Source: a bacterium (GTDB lineage: Bacteria; Oederibacteriota; PGYV01; DSBP01). Taken from it: DNA of 8,608 nt. The notes beneath the pieces were generated by a model. The model ran no database searches. It saw nothing but the letters and a program-made list of their open reading frames with translations, and was not told where the DNA came from. Where the stretch lies: the NCBI GenBank assembly GCA_011049465.1, contig DSBP01000169.1:1-8608 (forward strand), in the 5' to 3' direction. Below, piece by piece: positions 1-4,123 of this stretch. The translations under genes were made by a program, and so were the position numbers. Positions within the stretch are counted from its first letter, which is position 1. Each line of letters starts with the position of its first letter.

Positions 1-105
1 AAATACACGCTTGAGCAGGGGATAGATGATTATATAAAGAATTACCTGTTAAAAGGGGAAAGACATCTTTAAACTGAAAACTTAAAGTTAAGTCGTACTA
101 ATAGC
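1..105 (+). rRNA. Possible 3' end of a divergent 23S rRNA (tentative)
   Basis: Three short blocks match the 3'-terminal part of bacterial 23S rRNA in order and spacing. TTACCTG (42-48) followed by TTAAAAGG (49-56) resembles the family's TACCAGGTTGATAGG. GTACTAATAG (95-104) is identical to the near-terminal motif, and 38 bases separate the second and third blocks against 37 in E. coli as I recall it. Between them CTTTAA/TTAAAG can form a hairpin where 23S has a tetraloop hairpin, and AGTTAAGTC precedes the last motif as AGCTGACNG does in rRNA. Against this, the stretch is far more A+T-rich than normal rRNA, no 5S gene follows, and GTACTAA also recurs in the repeats just downstream. It may be a degenerate fragment, a divergent rRNA or a coincidence. 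Confidence 0.35.
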
Positions 106-125
106 CTTGTGTACGTATAAGCGTC

Positions 126-150
126 TTGTCTTCCGGGGGTTGTACTAACT
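126..150 (+). repeat. GTTGTACTAACTT module, copy A
   Basis: TTGTCTTCC-GGGGGTTGTACTAACTT is followed by an A+T-rich run built of AAATT-type units (154-180). The same layout recurs at 543-580 and 593-632. This copy leads directly into the large structured repeat. Confidence 0.6.
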
Positions 151-414
151 TGCAAATTCCAAATTGTAAATTGTAAATTGTTTCACCTGAGGTGGGCCGG
201 GGCAGGCAGCGGAGAAATTTCGCCGATTTACATCGGCGGCGAGACCGGTCAGATGCAGACTCGTGAATGTACGCGGTTAGGCTTGCGCGGGTTTTAGGGC
301 GCTTTGAATGATGATGTGCTTTGATGTTTGGGATGGCGTTGAATAGCGCGCAGCACAGACGCGCCCTGAGTTCTCGACGAAATTTTCCACTGCCAGCCCC
401 GTCCTGCGTCAGTT
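142..414 (+). repeat. Large structured repeat, copy 1
   Basis: The core (185-399) matches 8394-8608 with about 17 mismatches in 215 bases and no gaps. GTACTAA at 142-148 lies at the same distance from the core as GTACTAA at 8351-8357, so the unit includes the A+T-rich stretch between. The core is strongly self-complementary: 199-222 pairs with 378-400 in a ~21-pair outer stem with two mismatches and one bulge. Inside are CGCCGAT/ATCGGCG (221-227/232-238), CGAG/CTCG (240-243/260-263), AGGGCGC/GCGCCCT (296-302/361-367), TGTGCT/AGCACA (315-320/352-357) and GCGTT/AGCGC around GAAT (336-349). Ends ACCTGA (185-190) and TCAGTT (409-414) are near-inverted. It could be a structured RNA gene or a non-autonomous mobile element; no protein is evident. 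Confidence 0.8.
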
Positions 415-484
415 TGTGTTAAGGCAATGGTTGTTCAGCAGCCGGAAAAAAACAAGGATTAAACAGCGAGATGCGTTGTTTTCG

Positions 485-531
485 TAGGGGCGATTCATCT
501 GTCCTGAGCGGAGTCGAAGGACGAATCGCCC
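485..531. repeat. Dispersed palindromic repeat
   Basis: GGGCGATTC (488-496) pairs perfectly with GAATCGCCC (523-531). Inside, GTCCT (501-505) pairs with AGGAC (518-522), leaving a 4-base bulge and a 12-base loop. The inner TCCTGAGCGGAGTCGAAGGA is a palindrome-like word that I recognise as a common interspersed repeat of environmental bacterial genomes. It lies in gene-free DNA, and read in reverse it encodes the spurious peptide FVLRLRSGQ. Confidence 0.7.
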
Positions 532-542
532 AAAGCGGGTTG

Positions 543-580
543 TCTTTGGGGGTTGCACTAACTTTAAACTTTCAAATTTC
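543..580 (+). repeat. GTTGTACTAACTT module, copy B
   Basis: TTTGGGGGTTGCACTAACTT is followed by an A+T-rich run (564-580). It matches copy A across the G-run and CACTAACTT, with C replacing T in GTTGTAC. The upstream TTGTCTT is also shared with copy A. Confidence 0.55.
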
Positions 581-592
581 AGTTGCCGTTCT

Positions 593-632
593 GAGGTTGT
601 ACTAACTTGCAAATTGCAAATTCCAAATTTAC
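593..632 (+). repeat. GTTGTACTAACTT module, copy C
   Basis: GAGGTTGTACTAACTTGC is followed by three AAATT units (611-630). Module and A+T-rich tail resemble copy A most closely (CAAATT, CCAAATT), but no G+C-rich core follows here. It therefore looks like a solo or decayed end of the same family. Confidence 0.55.
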
Positions 633-663
633 ATTGCCTTTATTAAATTGTTTTTAAGGAATG

Positions 664-698
664 ACACGAGAGGCGCTGTAAAACAGCGCCTCTCGTGT
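664..698. terminator. Perfect 16-bp hairpin, possible end of the XRE operon transcript
   Basis: ACACGAGAGGCGCTGT (664-679) pairs perfectly with 683-698 around the loop AAA. It sits 22 bases beyond the stop of the minus-strand 64-residue gene, where a terminator is expected. Neither side carries a proper T-tract, so it may stabilise an RNA end or be a repeat element rather than a classical intrinsic terminator. Confidence 0.5.
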
Positions 699-719
699 AC
701 CAGGGAAAATAGCTGTTGA

Positions 720-914
720 TCAAAGAGCGAGATACAGCTTGGTCAAAAGGGAATCAAGCTGCCTGTTTTTCATTGATGACTCTTTTTTAGCGAAGGATTT
801 TGCCGATTTGTTGTTGATTAGAAGTTCAAAGGCCCTGTTGTTTGACGGCATGAACCCCTCAAAATTGTCGTTCTCTTTAAGCATGACATTCGTGGTTTTC
901 GCTGTTGTTTTCAT
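720..914 (-). CDS. Unrecognised 64-residue protein coupled to an XRE regulator
   Basis: I do not recognise a family. The protein is small, Lys/Ser/Asn-rich and basic, with no Cys, no signal peptide and no membrane segment. The C-terminal third (ESSMKNRQLDSLLTKLYLAL) looks like an amphipathic helix. Translation is well supported: GGGAGG (plus-strand 923-928) lies 8 bases before the ATG, inside the end of the upstream gene, and the start overlaps that gene's stop as ATGA (914-911). This indicates translational coupling with the XRE protein. The arrangement recalls small regulator-plus-partner cassettes such as toxin-antitoxin or phage-control pairs, but nothing in the sequence identifies a toxin, so no function is assigned. 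A perfect hairpin follows the stop. Confidence 0.65.
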   Translation of the reverse strand: MKTTAKTTNVMLKENDNFEGFMPSNNRAFELLINNKSAKSFAKKESSMKNRQLDSLLTKLYLAL

Positions 915-1102
915 GATTCTGACCTCCCGTAATTTTTTAGAAGCTTCTTAATATGAAACTCCTGGATTCTGCTGGGCTGTGTCTTATTGTTGAGCCACCT
1001 GTTAACCGTTGAAAAGGCGACTCCAAGTATGTACGCAAGGCTCTGCTGCGTTATTTTTTTCTCACATCTGAACTCGTCAAGATTTCTTACCAGCCTGTTC
1101 AT
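911..1102 (-). CDS. XRE-family helix-turn-helix transcriptional regulator (63 aa)
   Basis: This is a minimal Cro/CI-type DNA-binding protein, essentially only the helix-turn-helix domain. Residues 18-28 (TQQSLAYILGV) fit helix 2, and 29-40 (AFSTVNRWLNNK) fit the turn and recognition helix, with the typical TQQxLA...VxxSTVNRW pattern. Residues 41-57 would complete the helical bundle. There is no sensor or dimerisation extension. The ATG has a good ribosome site (AGAGGTG, plus-strand 1110-1116). It is the first gene of a two-gene operon: its TGA overlaps the ATG of the 64-residue gene. A dyad ATTGC-N8-GCAAT covers the -10 element of its own promoter, so negative autoregulation is likely by analogy with the family. 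Target genes beyond itself are unknown. Confidence 0.85.
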   Translation of the reverse strand: MNRLVRNLDEFRCEKKITQQSLAYILGVAFSTVNRWLNNKTQPSRIQEFHIKKLLKNYGRSES

Positions 1103-1117
1103 ATCGTTTCACCTCTT

Positions 1118-1153
1118 TGATTGCATTATATAGCAATTGATAGCTTTTGTCAA
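1118..1153 (-). promoter_or_regulatory. Sigma-70 promoter with operator-like dyad for the XRE operon
   Basis: On the minus strand, TTGACA (plus 1148-1153) and TATAAT (1125-1130) are separated by exactly 17 bases, a full consensus match. Upstream, plus 1154-1184 is A-tract-rich on the minus strand and resembles an UP element. The inverted repeat ATTGC (1120-1124) / GCAAT (1133-1137) spans the -10, where a bound repressor would block polymerase. The expected leader is only ~16 bases. Confidence 0.85.
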
Positions 1154-1388
1154 GTGAAAAATTAAAGTTTTTTTGTTTTTTTTTGCCGCCGGACAACAAA
1201 GCGGAAAAAACCCATATTTTAACGGGGTTTTTGTGGGACGGGCAGCAAATTAAAAATTTTGTTTTTGGCGGGTTGCTGCACAATCGGTACCTGACGCAAA
1301 CTGCCCCGGCCCGCCTCAGGTAAGGGTGCGCTGTAAAAGCCGCAATTCACTGCTGTAATCCGGAACCGCACCATTCAATTTAATGAAC
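1154..1388. other. Intergenic region between the divergent XRE and PilZ units
   Basis: No gene is visible. It contains the A-tracts (1154-1184), a weak hairpin AAAAACCC/GGGTTTTT (1206-1213/1225-1232, 11-base loop) whose T-run resembles a short terminator, the ends-only repeat at 1288-1322, and a long-range complement GGTGCG (1325-1330) / CGCACC (1367-1372). Confidence 0.5.
1288..1322 (-). repeat. Ends-only relative of the large repeat
   Basis: Read on the minus strand this begins TACCTGAGGCGGGCCGGGGCAG, matching the first ~21 core bases of the large repeat (185-205) with one mismatch. It then jumps to TTTGCGTCAGGTA, whose TGCGTCAG occurs just past the outer stem of copy 1 (405-412). The outermost 7 bases (TACCTGA/TCAGGTA) are perfect inverted repeats. 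It looks like an internal-deletion derivative or the minimal ends of the same element, in opposite orientation. Confidence 0.5.
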
Positions 1389-1417
1389 TTGAAAAAAAAA
1401 CCGCAATGTAGTAATAT
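1389..1417 (+). promoter_or_regulatory. Promoter of the PilZ pair
   Basis: TTGAAA (1389-1394), 17 bases, TAATAT (1412-1417). The predicted transcription start (~1424) coincides with the ATG at 1423. Translation is therefore either leaderless or begins downstream at GTG 1447, which has GGAAAG (1435-1440) 6 bases before it. Confidence 0.6.
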
Positions 1418-1422
1418 TAAGC

Positions 1423-1770
1423 ATGGATAAAAAAGGAAAGCTTTTTGTGGAAAGAAGGGCGCATAAGCGTGTTGAAAAAGAGTATGAAATACTCTACAAG
1501 CTCATGCCGAAAGAGGTTGCCGAAACAAGGGAGAAAAAGGGCGGAATGTCCAGGGATATCAGTATTGGCGGCGCCCGGGTAAAGGGCGAGCCTGAAGGAA
1601 ATGAGGGCGATGTCTTAAGGATTGAAATAGCCGCAGAAAACAAAAACAGCCCCATTGTCCTCTTTGCCGAAATCAGATGGATAGATGCTCCCAATAACCT
1701 GTTTGGCGTGCAGTTTCTTGCGCTCAGGGAAGAGGACAGGGAATTAATACAAAAAATAACCGAGGGGTGA
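1423..1770 (+). CDS. PilZ domain protein, first of a tandem pair
   Basis: A single-domain cytoplasmic cyclic-di-GMP receptor of 115 residues, close to the bare length of a PilZ domain. Both ligand-binding signatures are present: RxxxR at Arg12-Arg16 (RRAHKR) and DxSxxG at 45-50 (DISIGG). The rest fits the PilZ beta-barrel, ending in VQFLAL and a short helix. There is no output domain, so it probably acts by binding a partner protein. The ATG at 1423 has no ribosome site and falls on the predicted transcription start. GTG 1447 has a better-placed GGAAAG and begins VERRAHKRV, the point where the paralogue also becomes similar, so the true protein may be 107 residues. It ends 4 bases before the second PilZ gene. 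No motility or polysaccharide gene lies nearby to suggest a target. Confidence 0.85.
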   Translation: MDKKGKLFVERRAHKRVEKEYEILYKLMPKEVAETREKKGGMSRDISIGGARVKGEPEGNEGDVLRIEIAAENKNSPIVLFAEIRWIDAPNNLFGVQFLALREEDRELIQKITEG

Positions 1771-1774
1771 GGCT

Positions 1775-2128
1775 ATGAGAGAAACGCGCGGCGATATGTT
1801 TATAGAACGGCGCAAGTTTAAAAGGGTGGAAAAAAAGTACACTATAAGATACAAGCTTATGCCCAAGGAAAACACCCTGGATACCATCAAAGATGAGGGC
1901 TGGAGCAGGGACATAAGCGTGGGCGGCGTCAGGGTCGAGGGATCTCCGGTCGGTTCAGTCGGCGATGTACTGCGTGTTGAGTTTTCCATAGACACAAGGC
2001 CTGCGCCCATTGTAACCTTTGCCGAGATTAAATGGATCAGGGGGGATGGGGAAAACAAGGAATTCGGACTCGAGTTTCTCGCGCTTAAAACGCAGGACAA
2101 GGACGCGCTTGAACAAATATCAGAATAG
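1775..2128 (+). CDS. PilZ domain protein, second of a tandem pair
   Basis: A 117-residue single-domain PilZ protein, clearly paralogous to the preceding gene: ERRxxKRVEKxY, YKLMPKE, SRDISxGGxRVxG, GDVLRxE, PIVxFAEIxWI and FLAL are shared in order. The cyclic-di-GMP motifs are Arg13-Arg17 (RKFKR) and 46-51 (DISVGG). It is co-transcribed with its neighbour; the AGGGGTGAGG stretch across the upstream stop (1764-1773) supplies the ribosome site for ATG 1775. An internal ATG at 1796 would give MFIERRKF, closer to the conserved part, but lacks a clear ribosome site. The pair looks like a local duplication whose middle loops (about residues 32-42 and 88-96) have diverged, possibly for different partners or affinities. 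Confidence 0.87.
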   Translation: MRETRGDMFIERRKFKRVEKKYTIRYKLMPKENTLDTIKDEGWSRDISVGGVRVEGSPVGSVGDVLRVEFSIDTRPAPIVTFAEIKWIRGDGENKEFGLEFLALKTQDKDALEQISE

Positions 2129-2140
2129 CCTCAAAAAGAA

Positions 2141-2171
2141 TTGACACCAAAATCAGGATATGATATATAAT
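2141..2171 (+). promoter_or_regulatory. Promoter of tRNA-Glu
   Basis: Perfect TTGACA (2141-2146) with either TATATA after 17 bases (2164-2169) or TATAAT after 19 (2166-2171). The tRNA begins about 9-11 bases later, as expected for a stable-RNA promoter with a short 5' leader. Confidence 0.75.
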
Positions 2172-2179
2172 ATTTTCGT

Positions 2180-2254
2180 GCCGCTATCGTCTAACGGTTA
2201 GGACATGGGGTTCTCAATCCCGTAATCGGAGTTCGATTCTCCGTAGCGGTACCA
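2180..2254 (+). tRNA. tRNA-Glu (anticodon CTC), CCA encoded
   Basis: A complete 75-base cloverleaf. The acceptor stem GCCGCTA/TAGCGGT has the G1-U72 pair also found in some plastid and cyanobacterial tRNA-Glu. The D-arm TCGTCTAACGGTTAGGA is typical of tRNA-Glu. The anticodon stem TGGGG/TCCCG encloses loop TTCTCAA, giving anticodon CTC, which reads GAG. The T-arm is GGAG-TTCGATT-CTCC. The discriminator is A (2251) and CCA is encoded at 2252-2254. It has its own promoter and lies between the PilZ pair and rho. Confidence 0.95.
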
Positions 2255-2291
2255 TGAACCACTCGCATACTTTGTATGCTCTGGTTCATGG
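2252..2291 (+). terminator. Hairpin overlapping the tRNA CCA end
   Basis: CCATGAACCA (2252-2261) pairs perfectly with TGGTTCATGG (2282-2291). An inner GCATAC-TTT-GTATGC hairpin (2265-2279) sits above a small internal loop. No T-tract follows. It may serve as a transcript end or processing signal, and its left arm includes the encoded CCA of the tRNA. Confidence 0.5.
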
Positions 2292-2399
2292 CTGCGTTAA
2301 AAGAGCGCAGCTGGTTTTAAATAAAATCGGCTTTACCGGGATGGTAAATGAAAGGAAACGCACTGCCCGTAAAAAACCCGTAAAAAATACAAAAAAAGC

Positions 2400-2428
2400 T
2401 TGACAAAAGAGGAGTAAAAGTATATATT
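2400..2428 (+). promoter_or_regulatory. Promoter of rho
   Basis: TTGACA (2400-2405), 17 bases, TATATT (2423-2428). Predicted transcription start is near 2435, giving a ~93-base untranslated leader before the rho ATG. Confidence 0.75.
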
Positions 2429-2434
2429 AATGTT

Positions 2435-2527
2435 GGATTCAGGGCAAATTGCAGCGTTCAAAAATCCGTAAAAAATAATGCAGAATTTCTCCTAATCAAA
2501 TCATATTAACCTCAGGAGGGTTACTGA
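2435..2527 (+). promoter_or_regulatory. rho leader with possible ribosome-site sequestration
   Basis: A strong ribosome site AGGAGG (2514-2519) lies 8 bases from the ATG. CTCCT (2489-2493) upstream is complementary to it and could mask it in a 20-base-loop hairpin. CCGTAAAAAA occurs in the leader at 2466-2475 and twice in tandem just upstream of the promoter (2367-2376, 2378-2387). Rho commonly controls its own synthesis through its leader; a specific mechanism here is inference. Confidence 0.35.
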
Positions 2528-3778
2528 ATGAACATAAGTGATTTAAAGAACAAGAAAGTATCAGAGCTCCACCAAATCGGCAAAGACCTCAACCTTGAGA
2601 ATATTGCCACAATGAAGAAGCAGGACCTGATTTTCAAGATTCTTGAGACGCAGACCAAGCAAAACGGCCTTGTTTTCGGCGAGGGCGTGCTTGAAATACT
2701 GCCTGACGGGTTCGGGTTCCTGCGCTCCCCGAATTACAACTACCTGCCCGGGCCGGACGATATATATGTATCCCCCTCGCAGATAAGGAAATTTGACTTA
2801 AGGACAGGCGATATGGTATCGGGCCAGATAAGGCCCCCGAAAGAAGGGGAAAAATACTTTGCCCTGTTAAAGGTTGAGACGTTGAACGGGGATTCGCCCG
2901 ACAAGGTAAAGGATAAGATAACTTTCGATAACCTGACACCCCTTTATCCTGAGCAGAAAATAAACCTTGAAAACAAGGATAAAGACATAGCAATGAGAAT
3001 AATGGACCTGATTATACCCCTGGGAAAGGGTCAGAGAGGGCTGATAGTGGCTCCTCCAAGGACAGGAAAGACCGTCCTGCTTCAGAAAATAGCCAATTCC
3101 ATAACCGAAAACCACCCGGAAGTCTTTTTGATAGTCCTGCTGATAGACGAGAGGCCCGAAGAGGTTACTGACATGGAGAGAACCGTAAAGGGCGAGGTGG
3201 TAAGCTCCACATTTGACGAGCCTCCGACGCGCCATTTGCAGGTGGCTGAAATGGTAATTGAAAAAGCCAAGAGGCTTGTAGAGTCCAAAAAGGATGTTGT
3301 AATCCTCCTCGACTCAATAACAAGGCTTGCCAGGGCGTACAATGCCGTTGCCCCGAGTTCGGGCAAGGTGCTCACCGGCGGAATAGACTCAAACGCTCTC
3401 CAGAAACCGAAGAGGTTCTTCGGCGCGGCAAGGGCAATAGAGGAGGGCGGCTCGCTTACAATCATAGCCACGGCGCTTGTTGAGACCGGCTCAAAGATGG
3501 ACGAGGTAATATTTGAGGAGTTTAAAGGCACGGGAAACATGGAAATAGTCTTATCCAGGGAGCTTGCGGACAAGAGGCTCTTCCCGTCGTTTGACCTGAG
3601 CAAATCAGGCACAAGAAAAGAGGAGCTGCTGCTTACAAAACAGGAGCTGTCCAAAATATGGGTCCTGAGAAAAGCGCTGCTGTCAAAGATGAAGCCTGTG
3701 GACATAATGGAATTTTTGACCGAAGAGATGGGCAAGAGAAAGACAAACAAAGCTTTCCTTGATGCCATGGAAGTATAA
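2528..3778 (+). CDS. rho: Transcription termination factor Rho
   Basis: A hexameric RNA-dependent ATPase/helicase that releases RNA polymerase from C-rich unstructured transcripts. At 416 residues it is standard length, without the large N-terminal insertion of some phyla. Residues 1-45 form the Rho N-terminal helical domain. The RNA-binding cold-shock domain follows, with GFGFLR at 61-66. The P-loop is APPRTGKT at 175-182 (Lys181), the catalytic glutamate lies in DERPEE (Glu211), and Walker B is VVILLD (257-262). The Q-loop KVLTGGIDSNAL spans 280-291, the R-loop is around 321-336, and the arginine finger is Arg363 in SGTRKEE. All key residues are present, so it should be active. It has its own promoter and an AGGAGG ribosome site, and is followed after ~38 bases by rpmE, a common rho neighbour. 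Confidence 0.98.
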   Translation: MNISDLKNKKVSELHQIGKDLNLENIATMKKQDLIFKILETQTKQNGLVFGEGVLEILPDGFGFLRSPNYNYLPGPDDIYVSPSQIRKFDLRTGDMVSGQIRPPKEGEKYFALLKVETLNGDSPDKVKDKITFDNLTPLYPEQKINLENKDKDIAMRIMDLIIPLGKGQRGLIVAPPRTGKTVLLQKIANSITENHPEVFLIVLLIDERPEEVTDMERTVKGEVVSSTFDEPPTRHLQVAEMVIEKAKRLVESKKDVVILLDSITRLARAYNAVAPSSGKVLTGGIDSNALQKPKRFFGAARAIEEGGSLTIIATALVETGSKMDEVIFEEFKGTGNMEIVLSRELADKRLFPSFDLSKSGTRKEELLLTKQELSKIWVLRKALLSKMKPVDIMEFLTEEMGKRKTNKAFLDAMEV

Positions 3779-3816
3779 AAACATTTCATGCCGATAAAAA
3801 ACCAGGAGGAAGAAAA

Positions 3817-4041
3817 ATGAGGAAGGATATACACCCGGAATACAAAAAAGCAAATGTAAAATGCGCGTGCGGAAACGCTTTTGAGACAAAGTCAACTGCC
3901 GGCGACATAAGCGTCGAGATATGCTCGGCCTGCCACCCTTTCTTTACCGGAATCCAGAAGTTTATCGACACGGACGGAAGGGTTGAGAAGTTCAGGAAAA
4001 AAGCGCAAAAAGCTGTCTCAAAAACAACGGATAAAAAGTAG
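3817..4041 (+). CDS. rpmE: 50S ribosomal protein L31 (zinc-binding type)
   Basis: A 74-residue large-subunit protein that helps bridge the 50S and 30S subunits. It starts MRKDIHPEY as is usual for the family. Cys16 and Cys18 with Cys36 and Cys39 form the zinc site of the C+ type (CAC...CSAC), followed by the signature HPFFTGxQKFIDTDGRVEKF. The basic C-terminal tail (residues 59-74) is of ordinary length. AGGAGG (3804-3809) lies 7 bases before the ATG. It is co-transcribed with rho and closed by a strong intrinsic terminator 10 bases after its stop. Cys-containing L31 is the zinc-replete form; a Cys-free paralogue elsewhere in the genome would be needed for zinc-dependent switching. Confidence 0.97.
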   Translation: MRKDIHPEYKKANVKCACGNAFETKSTAGDISVEICSACHPFFTGIQKFIDTDGRVEKFRKKAQKAVSKTTDKK

Positions 4042-4050
4042 AAAACTGTT

Positions 4051-4100
4051 AAAGCCGGCTTTACGGCGGATAATGCCGTAAAGCCGGCTTTATTTATTAA
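4051..4100 (+). terminator. Strong intrinsic terminator after rpmE
   Basis: A perfect 17-bp stem, 4051-4067 with 4075-4091, has loop GGATAAT and ends in TTTATTTATTAA. Each arm also contains the palindrome AAAGCCGGCTTT, so each arm can fold on itself. It separates rho-rpmE from the next gene group. Confidence 0.9.
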
Positions 4101-4123
4101 TGCGGTAAAAAATGGAGGCAATA

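Noticed and set aside
154..180. AAATT-type units as a CRISPR array or microsatellite
   Set aside because: Units are only 7-8 bases, irregular, and have no spacers.
120..200. 5S rRNA expected after a 23S end
   Set aside because: Nothing resembling 5S is present in the window.
190..296. Open frame RWAGAG.GEISPIYIGGE...RLGLRGF through both repeat copies, ending at the same TAG; in copy 2 it extends back to an ATG at 8315
   Set aside because: No start codon with a ribosome site at the conserved part. The eight codons that differ between copies include mostly first- and second-position changes (for example ATG to CCG), with no third-position bias. Substitutions fit RNA pairing better than coding.
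409..612. Minus-strand 67-codon frame
   Set aside because: It runs through repeats (FVLRLRSGQ is the translation of the palindrome at 485-531) and has no ribosome site or domain.
739..951. Plus-strand 70-codon frame
   Set aside because: Antisense to the coupled 64-residue gene and the end of the XRE gene, both of which have strong ribosome sites.
3082..3834. Minus-strand 250-codon frame
   Set aside because: Antisense to the conserved ATPase domain of rho; Ser/Ile-rich composition typical of a shadow frame.
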